In this document: piece by piece, positions 18,251 to 27,450 of the stretch | Numbering within the stretch: the stretch's first letter is position 1 | Layout of the letters: each line of letters opens with the position of its first letter | Source: Methylococcus capsulatus str. Texas = ATCC 19069 | Lineage (GTDB): Bacteria; Pseudomonadota; Gammaproteobacteria; Methylococcales; Methylococcaceae | Direction: 5' to 3' | Assembly: GCF_000424685.1 (NCBI RefSeq) | Contig: NZ_KE384224.1 | Location: forward strand, 372,001 to 436,000 | DNA length: 64,000 nt | Position numbers and translations under genes: made by a program | Notes under the pieces: generated by a model | The model's database searches: none | Seen by the model: the letters and a program-made list of their open reading frames with translations, nothing else | What the model was told of the DNA's origin: nothing

Positions 18251-20053
18251 ATGGGCGGCCGGTGGCTCGACGGGATTTACGCCGCGGCGCTTTGTCTCGG
18301 CCTGACGGCCTGTGATGAACCCGATGCTCCGACACCGGACTCCGGCTTCGGTATCGGTGTGAACATCGCCGGTCTGGCCTATTACGGCACTGAAATTCCT
18401 TTCGTCGATCTGTTCAAACTCTCGGGACCCTGGCTCACCCAATGCCGGACCGGGCGCGATCCGGGCTGCAACGGACAAGGCTGGCCTCCCGGCGCGAGCG
18501 CCTGGAACACGCTCGAACAGGATGCGTTGGTACTGGATGCGGCGGGGTATCCGAAATCGCTGCCGGATCCTGCCCGAAACGACGCGTCCGGCAGTCGTTT
18601 CACCTCCGTCGCCACCCTGGTACCGACCGGCCTGAATCCTTCCCGACCGGCCGGACGTTTCATCGTCCGCTACCAGGGCCAGGGCACGCTCGGCTATGCG
18701 CGGGGCGCCGTTCGCAATGCCGTTCTATCCAGACCCGGACGGGACGTCGTCGACGTGACTGGCACCGGTGGCGAATACTGGTTCGAACTCGCCATCCTGG
18801 CCACGGATCCCGGCGGCAACGGCGATCACCTCCGCAACATCAGAGTCGTGCCCGAAGGCGGCACCTGCGAAGGACAGCCCACGGCCTTCTGCACCGACAC
18901 CCAGACCTGCGGGACGCAACGTGCCTGCCGGCCGTTCGAGGAAGCGGACCCCATCTTCGATCCCCGATTCCTGCGCAACCTGGCGCCGTTCCGCGCCATC
19001 CGTTTCATGGCCTACCAGAACACCAACGATTCCACCGCCGTTGGCTGGACCGATCGCACCGTTCCGGACAGCCGGACCTGGGCGTCCGAGGGCGGAGACG
19101 GCGGTCCGGCTGAGCTGATCCCGGCATTGGGCAACCGCCTGCAGGCGGACGTCTGGGTAAACATGCCTGCGCGCGCCGACGACGGCTACGTCCGCCAGTT
19201 CGCCATGCTGGTGCGGCGGGAGCTCGACAAGGACCGTAAGGTCTACGTCGAATACGGCAACGAAGCCTGGAACGATGCCTTCTCCGCCGGTCGCTGGATG
19301 GAAGTGCAGGCGCTGGCGAGATGGCCGGGCGCGGATGAGAGCGCCTACGGCAAAAGGCTGCAATGGTACGGAATGCGCACGGCACAGGTCTGCGACATCT
19401 GGGAAGAAGTCTGGGCCGAGGAGAGGGACCGGGTGATCTGTGTCATGGGAAGCCAGGCGGCCAATCCCTGGACCGCACGCCAGGCGCTGGACTGTCGATT
19501 GTGGCGGGCCGAACGCGGCGGCGCGCCCTGCCATCGGCATCATGTCCGGGCGTTGGCCATTGCCCCCTATTTCGGCCACTACCTGGGCCTGCCAGAACAT
19601 GCGGCAGTGGTAAAGGAATGGAGCACCGATCCCGACGGGGGACTGCACCGACTGTTCACTGAAATCTTCTACGGCGGCGAGCTTCCGGGCGGCCCGGCCG
19701 GCGGAGCCCTGGAGGAAGCCAAGCGTCAGATGCAGGAAAACAAACGCCTTGCCAGCGAGTATGGGCTGAACCTGGTGGCCTACGAAGGCGGTCAGCATCT
19801 GGTGGGCGTCAGCGAAGCCGGCACTGATCCGGCGATTACCGCCCTGTTCGTGGCCGCCAACCGGGACGAGCGCATGGGTGAGGCCTACCTTCGCCACCTG
19901 GAAGACTGGCGGGCGGCGGGGGGCGGGCTCTACAACCTGTGGAACAGCGCCGGTCCCTATACCCGCTGGGGCAGTTGGGGCCTGCTCGAATACCGGGACC
20001 AGCCTGGCGCGCCGAAATACGATGCGGTCAGGGCCGCGATGCCCCGGGAATGA
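18251..20053 (+). CDS. Predicted lipoprotein with a clan GH-A-like glycosidase fold
   Basis: 600 residues. The signal ends in LTAC with the lipidated Cys at residue 21. The mature protein starts FGIGVNIAGLAYYGTEIPF. Later strands carry IRFMAYQNTN, ADVWVNMPARADD, VYVEYGNEAWND (E338, position of a GH-A acid/base) and NLVAYEGGQH (E512, position of a GH-A nucleophile). No named family is recognised with certainty; related proteins are often labelled cellulose-binding. Position at the end of the polysaccharide locus suggests it trims or binds the product in the envelope. An ATG at 18200 would overlap the upstream gene and bury the signal, so 18251 is preferred. Confidence 0.7.
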   Translation: MGGRWLDGIYAAALCLGLTACDEPDAPTPDSGFGIGVNIAGLAYYGTEIPFVDLFKLSGPWLTQCRTGRDPGCNGQGWPPGASAWNTLEQDALVLDAAGYPKSLPDPARNDASGSRFTSVATLVPTGLNPSRPAGRFIVRYQGQGTLGYARGAVRNAVLSRPGRDVVDVTGTGGEYWFELAILATDPGGNGDHLRNIRVVPEGGTCEGQPTAFCTDTQTCGTQRACRPFEEADPIFDPRFLRNLAPFRAIRFMAYQNTNDSTAVGWTDRTVPDSRTWASEGGDGGPAELIPALGNRLQADVWVNMPARADDGYVRQFAMLVRRELDKDRKVYVEYGNEAWNDAFSAGRWMEVQALARWPGADESAYGKRLQWYGMRTAQVCDIWEEVWAEERDRVICVMGSQAANPWTARQALDCRLWRAERGGAPCHRHHVRALAIAPYFGHYLGLPEHAAVVKEWSTDPDGGLHRLFTEIFYGGELPGGPAGGALEEAKRQMQENKRLASEYGLNLVAYEGGQHLVGVSEAGTDPAITALFVAANRDERMGEAYLRHLEDWRAAGGGLYNLWNSAGPYTRWGSWGLLEYRDQPGAPKYDAVRAAMPRE

Positions 20054-20077
20054 GTCCGGGGCAAGGGATTACGCTTT

Positions 20078-20086
20078 TGTTATAAT
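20078..20086 (+). promoter_or_regulatory. Extended -10 promoter element upstream of gyrA
   Basis: TGTTATAAT is a perfect extended -10 (TGn plus TATAAT), 61 nt before the gyrA start and 25 nt after the previous stop. No good -35 hexamer is visible 16-18 nt upstream, which is usual for extended -10 promoters. Confidence 0.65.
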
Positions 20087-20146
20087 GCGCGAATTCCGTC
20101 CCGGGCAGGCATCGCCGCCACGCCCATTCCCTACCGCTCGGTTCCG

Positions 20147-22729
20147 ATGACAGCCTTCGCCAAAGAAATCATTCCGGTCAACCTCGAAGACGAGATGAAG
20201 CAGTCCTACCTGGATTACGCCATGAGCGTGATCGTAGGACGCGCCCTGCCGGATGCCCGCGACGGTCTCAAACCGGTGCACCGGCGCGTGCTTTACGCAA
20301 TGCACGAACTCGGCAACGACTGGAACAAACCCTACAAGAAATCGGCCCGCGTGGTCGGCGACGTGATCGGTAAATACCATCCGCATGGTGACACGGCGGT
20401 GTACGACACCATCGTGCGGATGGCCCAGCCGTTCTCGCTCCGCTACATGCTGATCGATGGACAGGGCAACTTCGGCTCGGTCGATGGCGACCCGCCGGCG
20501 GCCATGCGTTACACCGAAGTCCGCATGGCACGCATCGCCCACGACCTCCTGGCCGACCTGGACAAGGAAACCGTCGACTTCGTCCCCAACTACGACGACT
20601 CGGAACGGGAACCGTCGGTTCTCCCGACACGGATTCCCAACCTGCTGGTCAACGGTTCGGCCGGTATCGCAGTCGGGATGGCCACCAACATTCCGCCACA
20701 CAATCTCAGAGAAGTCGTCGACGCCTGTCTGGCGCTGATCGAGAATCCGGAAGCCGGCGTTCAGGATTTGATGGCCTTCGTGCCCGGCCCGGACTTTCCC
20801 ACGGCGGGCATCATCAACGGTGCCGCCGGCATCCGTGAAGCCTATCTCACCGGCCGCGGCCGCATCTACCTGCGCGCCCGCTGCCAGTTCGAGGGCGAGG
20901 AGGGTGGCCGCCAGAGCATCATCGTCAACGAGCTGCCGTACCAAGTAAACAAGGCACGGCTGCTGGAGAAGATCGCCGAACTGGTCAAGGAAGGCAAACT
21001 CGAAGGCATCTCCGCCCTGCGCGACGAGTCCGACAAGGACGGCATGCGCATGGTGATCGAACTGCGCCGGGGCGAGGCGCCCGAGGTGGTGCTGAACAAT
21101 CTGTATCAGCAGACCCAGATGCAGAGCGTATTCGGTATCAACATGGTGGCGCTGCTGAACGGCCGTCCGCGCCTCATGAACCTGCGCGACCTGATCGCCG
21201 CATTCATCGACCACCGCCGCGAGGTGGTGACGCGGCGCACGCTGCACGAACTGCGCAAGGCCAGAGAGCGGGCGCATGTGTTGGAAGGTCTGGCGGTGGC
21301 TCTGGCCAACATCGATGAAGTCATCGAACTGATCAAGAGCTCGCCGAGTCCAGCCGAAGCCAAGGAGCGCCTGGTTTCGCGCGCCTGGCGGCCCGGCGTC
21401 GTCACCGAACTGCTGGAACGAGCGGATGCTGCGGAAGCCTCCCGCCCGCGCGATCTGGACCCGGTCTACGGGTTGCGCGAGGGCGCGTATCGCCTTTCGC
21501 CGATCCAGGCACAGGCGATCCTGGACCTGCGCCTGCATCGCCTCACCGGTCTGGAGCAGGACAAGATCATCGCTGAATACCGGGCGCTGTTGGAGCAGAT
21601 CGCCGATCTGCTGGACATCCTGGCCAAGGACACCCGTCTGATGCAGGTGATCCGCGATGAGCTGGTCGCCATCCGCGAACAATTCGGCGATCCCCGCCGC
21701 ACCGAGATCATCGCCGACCGTCTCGACCTCTCGGCCGAGGATCTCATCACCGAGGAAGACATGGTGGTGACGGTCTCGCACGAAGGCTACGTCAAGGCCC
21801 AGCCGCTGTCGGATTACCGGGCCCAGCGCCGTGGCGGCCGCGGCAAGCAGGCGGCCGCCACGAAGGAAGAGGATTACATCGAAAAGCTGGTCGTGGCCAA
21901 CACCCATGACACCATCTTGTGCTTCAGCAGCAGCGGTAAAGTCTACTGGCTCAAGGTATACGAACTCCCGGTGGCCAGCCGCACCGCTCGCGGCCGACCC
22001 TTCGTCAACCTGCTGCCGCTGGAGGAAGGTGAACGCATCAACGCCATCCTGCCGATCCGGGAGTTCGACGAAGCCCATTTCATCTTCATGGCCACAGCCT
22101 CAGGCACGGTCAAGAAAGTCGCGCTCAGTGAGTTCGAGCGCCCCCGGCCCAGCGGCAAGATCGCCATCGAGCTGCGCGACGATGACCGCCTGGTCGACGT
22201 GGCGATCACCAATGGCGAACAGGACGTGATGCTGTTCAGCAGCGACGGCAAGGTAGTGTGTTTCCACGAGACGGATGTCCGTGCCATGGGCCGTACCGCC
22301 GCCGGGGTGCGCGGCATGACTTTGCAGGAAGGGCGGAAAGTCATTGCCCTGATCATCGCCAGCGAAGGGACCGTGCTCAACATCACCGAAAACGGCTACG
22401 GCAAGCGCACGCGCCTGGAGGAGTTTCCCCGTCACCGGCGGGGCGGGCAGGGGGTCATCGCCATCCAGACCAGCGCCCGCAATGGCGCGGTCGTCGGCGC
22501 AGCTCTGGTCGAGGACGAGGACGAGATCATGCTGATCACCGACGCCGGCACCCTGGTGCGGACGCGGGTCAGTGAAATCTCCGTGCTCAGCCGCAACACC
22601 CAAGGGGTCACCGTCATCCGCTTGAATCCCGGCGAAAAGGTCGTCGGCATGGATCGCATCGGCAGCCTGCCCGGTGGCGAAGAGGACGAGCCGGACAACG
22701 GTTCCGGCGATTCCGTGGAAACCCTGTAA
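20147..22729 (+). CDS. gyrA: DNA gyrase subunit A
   Basis: 860 residues, close to the family norm (about 875 in E. coli). The breakage-reunion domain has the winged-helix region and catalytic Tyr122 in [16 protein letters not shown]. The quinolone-resistance region is [11 protein letters not shown], with Thr at position 83 and Asp at 87. The C-terminal beta-pinwheel contains the GyrA box QRRGGRGKQ needed for DNA wrapping, followed by the GVTVIRL repeats. With GyrB (not in window) it introduces negative supercoils using ATP. It heads the conserved gyrA-serC-pheA block. Confidence 0.98.
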   Translation: MTAFAKEIIPVNLEDEMKQSYLDYAMSVIVGRALPDARDGLKPVHRRVLYAMHELGNDWNKPYKKSARVVGDVIGKYHPHGDTAVYDTIVRMAQPFSLRYMLIDGQGNFGSVDGDPPAAMRYTEVRMARIAHDLLADLDKETVDFVPNYDDSEREPSVLPTRIPNLLVNGSAGIAVGMATNIPPHNLREVVDACLALIENPEAGVQDLMAFVPGPDFPTAGIINGAAGIREAYLTGRGRIYLRARCQFEGEEGGRQSIIVNELPYQVNKARLLEKIAELVKEGKLEGISALRDESDKDGMRMVIELRRGEAPEVVLNNLYQQTQMQSVFGINMVALLNGRPRLMNLRDLIAAFIDHRREVVTRRTLHELRKARERAHVLEGLAVALANIDEVIELIKSSPSPAEAKERLVSRAWRPGVVTELLERADAAEASRPRDLDPVYGLREGAYRLSPIQAQAILDLRLHRLTGLEQDKIIAEYRALLEQIADLLDILAKDTRLMQVIRDELVAIREQFGDPRRTEIIADRLDLSAEDLITEEDMVVTVSHEGYVKAQPLSDYRAQRRGGRGKQAAATKEEDYIEKLVVANTHDTILCFSSSGKVYWLKVYELPVASRTARGRPFVNLLPLEEGERINAILPIREFDEAHFIFMATASGTVKKVALSEFERPRPSGKIAIELRDDDRLVDVAITNGEQDVMLFSSDGKVVCFHETDVRAMGRTAAGVRGMTLQEGRKVIALIIASEGTVLNITENGYGKRTRLEEFPRHRRGGQGVIAIQTSARNGAVVGAALVEDEDEIMLITDAGTLVRTRVSEISVLSRNTQGVTVIRLNPGEKVVGMDRIGSLPGGEEDEPDNGSGDSVETL

Positions 22730-22855
22730 ATCCGGGCCGGCCATGGCGATCGATGAAATCTTTCGGGTGTCCAGGAACGGCGTGGAACCGGCGCCGAAGC
22801 TCCGGCAGGGGTTTTCGAACGGCCCTGCACGTCTGCAAATACCGGGAACCTGTCC

Positions 22856-23938
22856 ATGACACGCATCTACAACTTCAGTGCCGGCCCTTCGATGCTGCCG
22901 GAAGCGGTGCTGCGCCGCGCCGGGGAAGAAATCCTCGAGTGGGGCGAGAGCGGGATGTCCGTGATGGAGATGAGCCATCGCGGCAAGCATTTCGGCGCCA
23001 TCGCTGAAAAGACGGAGGCTGATCTGCGTGAACTGCTCGCCATTCCACCGGAATACAAGGTACTGTTCCTGCAGGGCGGCGCCACCGCCCAGTTCGCCAT
23101 GGTACCGATGAACCTGCTGCGGGACAGGACCTCGGCCTGCTACGTCGATACCGGTATCTGGTCGGGAAAAGCGATCGAGGAGGCCAGCCGTTACTGCCAG
23201 GTCATGGTCGCGGCCACCGCCAGGGCGGGCGGTTTCACCACCGTGCCGGCGCGCGACGAATGGCGGATCGACCCCGAAGCGGCCTATCTCCATTACACCG
23301 CCAACGAGACGATCAACGGCGTGGAATTTCAGGACGTCCCGGATTCCGGCGGGTTGCCCCTGGTGTGCGACATGTCGTCCAACATCCTGTCCCGGCCGGT
23401 CGACGTGGAGCGGTTCGGGCTGATCTATGCGGGGGCCCAGAAGAACATGGGACCGGCGGGTATCACCGTGGTCATCGTCCGGGAAGACCTGATCGGCAAG
23501 ACCATCCCGGGCACGCCCACGGTGTTCGATTACAGGAAGCATGCGGACAACGGCTCGATGCTGAACACGCCGCCGACCTACATCTGGTACCTCGTCGGGC
23601 TGGTGCTGGAATGGCTCAAGCGGGAAGGCGGAGTGGCGGCCATGAATGCCCGCAACATCCGCAAGGCCGAGAAGCTCTACGCCGCCATCGACGCTTCGTC
23701 CTTCTATTCCAATCCGATCGATCCTGCGTTCCGCTCGCGCATGAACGTACCGTTCCGTCTCGCCGATGCCAGTCTGGAAAAGACCTTCGCCGCCGAAGCC
23801 GCGGCACAGGGGCTGGAGGCGCTCGAAGGCCACCGTTCCGTCGGCGGCTTGCGCGCCAGCATCTACAACGCCATGCCGGAGGCCGGGGTGGACGCGCTCA
23901 TCGCCTTCATGGCGGACTTCGAACGCCGGTATGGCTAG
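22856..23938 (+). CDS. serC: Phosphoserine aminotransferase
   Basis: 360 residues, the standard length. It starts YNFSAGPSMLPEAVL, with GGATAQFAMVPMNLL, DMSSNILSRPVD and GAQKNMGPAG, whose Lys binds pyridoxal phosphate. It converts 3-phosphohydroxypyruvate and glutamate to phosphoserine (serine synthesis) and the equivalent pyridoxine precursor. It lies 126 nt after gyrA. The following frame is a collapsed serA, the gene for the preceding pathway step. Confidence 0.97.
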   Translation: MTRIYNFSAGPSMLPEAVLRRAGEEILEWGESGMSVMEMSHRGKHFGAIAEKTEADLRELLAIPPEYKVLFLQGGATAQFAMVPMNLLRDRTSACYVDTGIWSGKAIEEASRYCQVMVAATARAGGFTTVPARDEWRIDPEAAYLHYTANETINGVEFQDVPDSGGLPLVCDMSSNILSRPVDVERFGLIYAGAQKNMGPAGITVVIVREDLIGKTIPGTPTVFDYRKHADNGSMLNTPPTYIWYLVGLVLEWLKREGGVAAMNARNIRKAEKLYAAIDASSFYSNPIDPAFRSRMNVPFRLADASLEKTFAAEAAAQGLEALEGHRSVGGLRASIYNAMPEAGVDALIAFMADFERRYG

Positions 23939-23947
23939 GGGAATACC

Positions 23948-24337
23948 GTGTACGCGGTGCTGACCTACGACCGTATCGCGATGGCCGAGTTGGAGCGCTT
24001 GCCACGGGATCCTTACGAGGTCGCTTCGGGGATCCAGCATCCGGACGCCATCCTGCTGCGCTCCTTCGACCTGCAAGGTGTTGCCATTCCGGAATCGGTC
24101 CGCTGCGGCTACCACCCCCATCACATCGGAATCGCCAACGGAAACGGCCCCGACATGGTGAGCGGCTCGGCAGCCTTGGGGGAGGCGAACCCGAACGTCC
24201 CCGGATCGGTTGACAAGTCGCAGGGCGGATACGCCTATACGCTCATCGACCTGAACGCGGAGGTTCCACCGGCCGTTCCGGACAGGACCGCGAACATCCG
24301 CAGGGTGCCGTCCATCCATCGGTCATCCGCCCACTGA
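23948..24337 (+). pseudogene. Internally deleted remnant of phosphoglycerate dehydrogenase (serA)
   Basis: A 129-residue open frame begins YAVLTYDRIAMAELERLPRD, followed by YEVASGIQHPDAILLRS. Both stretches closely match the N-terminus of gammaproteobacterial SerA. The C-terminal part (GEANPNVPG, then KSQGGYAYTLIDLNAEVP) matches the end of the SerA C-terminal ACT domain. The whole central substrate- and NAD-binding region of a roughly 390-residue enzyme is missing, along with part of the ACT domain. It cannot be a dehydrogenase. It lies between serC and pheA, with 9 nt after serC, so it may still be transcribed. Confidence 0.75.
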
Positions 24338-24366
24338 ACTCAAGACGGAAACTTTTCCAGGAAAGC

Positions 24367-25455
24367 ATGGCGAACGATCCTTCTCTCGCGGAACTGCGCA
24401 AGCGCATCGACGAACTCGACGACCGGGTGCTGGAACTGCTCAACCAGCGGGCGAGGTGTGCCCAGCGGGTGGCCGACATCAAGGTGGCGGCGGGCGAGAC
24501 CGACTGCTTCTACCGTCCCGAACGGGAAGCGGAAATCCTGCAGCGGCTGACAGCGAACAATCCCGGCCCGCTCGGCCGAGAGGCCGTGGTCCGCTTTTTC
24601 CGCGAAGTGATGTCGGAATGCCTGGCCCTCGAAAAGCCGCTGAGCGTCGCCTTCCTCGGACCGGAAGGAACCTTCACCCAGCAGGCGGCCTACAGGCATT
24701 TCGGCCACGCCATCCAGGCCGTCCCGATGCCGGCCATCGACGAAATCTTCCGGGCTGTGGAGAGCGGTGCCTGTCATTACGGTGTGGTGCCGGTCGAGAA
24801 TTCGACTGAAGGCGTCATCACCCACACCCTGGATAGCTTCGTGCGCTTCAGCCTGATCATCGCCGGGGAGGTGCAGCTGCGCATCCACCACAACCTGCTG
24901 TGCAGGACACCGACCGCGCTGACCGAGCTGACCGAAGTGTTCTCCCATCCGCAGTCGCTGGCGCAATGCCGGGGCTGGCTGGACCGTTTTCTGCCGGGTG
25001 TACGCCGCACCCCCCTCGGCAGCAACGCCGAAGCCGCCCGGCGGGCGGCGGAAACCGCCGGTACGGCGGCGATCGCCGGCGAAGTGGCGGCGGGACTCTA
25101 TGGCCTGGAGATCCTGAACCGCAACATCGAGGACGAACCCGACAATACCACCCGGTTCCTGGTCATCGGCGGGCAGCCGGTGGGACCGACCGGCCACGAC
25201 AAAACTTCGCTGTTGCTGTCCACCCGCAATGACCCGGGTGCGCTTTTCCGCCTCATCGAGCCTTTCGCGCGCCTGGGGATCAGCATGACCAAGATCGAAT
25301 CGCGGCCTTCGCGGCGCGGCATGTGGGACTACTTTTTTTTCATCGACGTGGAAGGGCATCAGGCCGATCCCGCCCTGGCGCAGGCCCTCGCCGAGGTGAG
25401 GGAACACTGCTGCATGATGCGTATCCTCGGTTCCTATCCACGCGCACTGAGCTGA
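24367..25455 (+). CDS. pheA: Bifunctional chorismate mutase/prephenate dehydratase (P-protein)
   Basis: 362 residues. The AroQ chorismate mutase helix bundle (1-90) begins LAELRKRIDELDDRVLELLNQRA. The prephenate dehydratase domain (about 95-270) has FLGPEGTFTQQAAY and ENSTEGV; the ACT domain (280-355) has the ESRPSRRGMWDYFFFID phenylalanine-binding motif. It converts chorismate to phenylpyruvate and is feedback-inhibited by phenylalanine. AGGAA lies 5 nt before the ATG. It is co-directional with hisC 10 nt downstream. Confidence 0.97.
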   Translation: MANDPSLAELRKRIDELDDRVLELLNQRARCAQRVADIKVAAGETDCFYRPEREAEILQRLTANNPGPLGREAVVRFFREVMSECLALEKPLSVAFLGPEGTFTQQAAYRHFGHAIQAVPMPAIDEIFRAVESGACHYGVVPVENSTEGVITHTLDSFVRFSLIIAGEVQLRIHHNLLCRTPTALTELTEVFSHPQSLAQCRGWLDRFLPGVRRTPLGSNAEAARRAAETAGTAAIAGEVAAGLYGLEILNRNIEDEPDNTTRFLVIGGQPVGPTGHDKTSLLLSTRNDPGALFRLIEPFARLGISMTKIESRPSRRGMWDYFFFIDVEGHQADPALAQALAEVREHCCMMRILGSYPRALS

Positions 25456-25465
25456 CACTTTCGCC

Positions 25466-26581
25466 ATGAGCATCACCACTCTCGCCGTCCCCGGCGTTCG
25501 CGGACTCACCCCTTATCAGCCCGGCAAACCCATCGGCGAGCTGGAACGGGAGTTCGCTCTGAAGCGCATCGTCAAGCTGGCCTCCAACGAGAATCCCCTC
25601 GGCGCGAGCCCCAAGGTGCTGGAAGTCGTGCGGCGGATACTCGGGGGCACTCACCTTTATCCCGACGGCAGCGGCTTCGAACTGAAGGCGGCACTGGCTG
25701 AAAAACTCGGCGTCGAGCCGGCGCAGATCGTCCTCGGCAATGGATCCAATGATGTGCTCGATCTGGTGGCGAGGGTGTTCCTCACAGCCGGACGCAATGC
25801 GGTGTATTCCGAATATGCCTTCGCCGTGTATCCGATTGCGACCCAGACCGCAGGAGCGACGGGAAAAACGGCCCCGGCCCATGACGGCAGCCGGGGTCCA
25901 CGCTTCGGCCATGATCTGGAGACCATGTTGGAGCGGGTCGATCCCGATACCCGCGTGGTCTTCATCGCCAATCCGAACAATCCGACCGGGACGCTGCTCG
26001 GCCGGGGAGAGCTGTATTCGTTTCTGGCGGCGCTGCCCGAGCATGTCATTGCAGTCGTGGACGAGGCCTATTTCGAGTACGCACGGTGCCCCGACCATCC
26101 GGACGCCTTGGAGTGGCTGGGGGAGTTTCCCGGCCTGATCGTCACCCGCACGTTCTCCAAGGCCTACGGACTGGCGGGCCTTAGGGTCGGATATGCGGTT
26201 ACCGGGGTGGAGATCGCCGACCTGCTGAACCGTGCCAGGCAGCCGTTCAACGTCAACACCCTGGGACTGGCCGCCGCGGCCGCCGCCCTGGAAGATACCG
26301 GCTTCCTGGAAGCCACGGTACAGGCGAACGACGCCGGCCGGAGCCAGCTGGAAGCCGGTTTCCGAGAGCGGGGCTTCGATTTCATCCCTTCCGCCGGCAA
26401 TTTCGTCAGCTTCGACCTGGGGAGGCCGGCCACTCCGGTTTTCGACGCGCTGCTACGCGAAGGCGTCATCGTGCGGCCATTGGGAAATTACGGCCTGCCG
26501 AACCATCTCCGGGTGTCGGTCGGCACCGCAGAAGAAATCGACCTCTTCTTCGCCGCCCTGGACCGCGTGCTGGTTCCATGA
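25466..26581 (+). CDS. hisC: Histidinol-phosphate aminotransferase (also aromatic aminotransferase candidate)
   Basis: 371 residues of fold-type I aminotransferase. KLASNENPLGASP binds substrate, NPNNPTG binds the cofactor ring region, and TRTFSKAYGLAGLRVGY carries the PLP lysine. It transfers an amino group to imidazole-acetol phosphate in histidine synthesis; in this pheA-hisC-tyrA position the family member often also serves phenylalanine and tyrosine synthesis. Its stop overlaps tyrA as ATGA. Confidence 0.95.
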   Translation: MSITTLAVPGVRGLTPYQPGKPIGELEREFALKRIVKLASNENPLGASPKVLEVVRRILGGTHLYPDGSGFELKAALAEKLGVEPAQIVLGNGSNDVLDLVARVFLTAGRNAVYSEYAFAVYPIATQTAGATGKTAPAHDGSRGPRFGHDLETMLERVDPDTRVVFIANPNNPTGTLLGRGELYSFLAALPEHVIAVVDEAYFEYARCPDHPDALEWLGEFPGLIVTRTFSKAYGLAGLRVGYAVTGVEIADLLNRARQPFNVNTLGLAAAAAALEDTGFLEATVQANDAGRSQLEAGFRERGFDFIPSAGNFVSFDLGRPATPVFDALLREGVIVRPLGNYGLPNHLRVSVGTAEEIDLFFAALDRVLVP

Positions 26582-27450
26582 TCCGGCGCTTCTGCATCAT
26601 CGGCGTCGGCCTGATCGGCGGTTCGGCCGCCCTGCGCGCCCGCGGGTTTTGTGGTGAAATCGTCGGCGTCGATGCCGATCCGGCCAACCTCGACCGTGCA
26701 GAAGCGCTGGGAGTCGTCGACCGCGGCCGTGTCGATCCGGAGCAGGGCGTGGAAGGGGCCGATTTCGTGCTCATCGCTACCCCCGTCGGTACCATCGAGC
26801 CCTTGTTCCGAAGACTGCGGCCGGTATGGCGACCGGAGTGCGTCTACACCGATGCGGGCAGCACCAAAGGCAGCGTGGTAGATGCGGCCCGGCGCGTGTT
26901 CGGCAAGGTGCCAAGCAATTTCATCCCCGGCCATCCAATCGCCGGCGCCGAGCGCAGCGGTGTGGAGGCCGCCGATGCCAGCCTGTTCGAAGGCAAGCGC
27001 GTCATCCTGACGCCCCTGCCGGACAGCGCACCCGACGCGCTGGCACGGGTGGGAGAGTTCTGGACGTATCTGGGCGCGAAGGTGGAGCGAATGGAAGCAG
27101 AACGCCATGACGAAGTGCTGGCGGCGACCAGCCATCTACCCCATGTGCTGGCGTTCACACTCGCGCGAATGCTGGGCCGCAAGGATGAGCAGGCGGAAAT
27201 TTTCCGCTACGCCGCCGGCGGTTTTCGCGACTTCACCCGTATCGCCTCCAGCGATCCGAGGATGTGGCTGGACATCTGCCGGGCCAACCGGGAGCCTCTG
27301 CTGGAGCTCTTGGCCGAATACGAGGCGGCGCTGCGCGAGGTGGCAGGACTGATTCGCAACGACGACGCCGGCCGTCTCTACGCCTGTTTCAGCGAAGCCA
27401 GGTCCGCCCGCGAAAAATTTCTACAGCTGACGGAAAACAATCATGCATGA
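26578..27450 (+). CDS. tyrA: Prephenate dehydrogenase
   Basis: 290 residues. An N-terminal NAD(P)-binding fold (IIGVGLIGGSAAL) is followed by TDAGSTKGSV and IPGHPIAGAERSG, hallmark prephenate dehydrogenase motifs, with a helical dimerisation domain after about residue 165. It oxidatively decarboxylates prephenate to 4-hydroxyphenylpyruvate. It overlaps hisC by 4 nt and aroA by 8 nt, so translation is coupled through the block. There is no ACT domain. Confidence 0.96.
   Translation: MIRRFCIIGVGLIGGSAALRARGFCGEIVGVDADPANLDRAEALGVVDRGRVDPEQGVEGADFVLIATPVGTIEPLFRRLRPVWRPECVYTDAGSTKGSVVDAARRVFGKVPSNFIPGHPIAGAERSGVEAADASLFEGKRVILTPLPDSAPDALARVGEFWTYLGAKVERMEAERHDEVLAATSHLPHVLAFTLARMLGRKDEQAEIFRYAAGGFRDFTRIASSDPRMWLDICRANREPLLELLAEYEAALREVAGLIRNDDAGRLYACFSEARSAREKFLQLTENNHA

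Noticed and set aside
20069-24319. Very long minus-strand frames opposite gyrA and serC (669 and 739 residues)
   Set aside because: GyrA and SerC on the plus strand are unmistakable; the antisense frames have no recognisable domains and exist because of codon bias.
23948-24337. The short frame after serC as an ordinary hypothetical gene
   Set aside because: Both its ends align with the two ends of SerA, so a deletion remnant explains it better.
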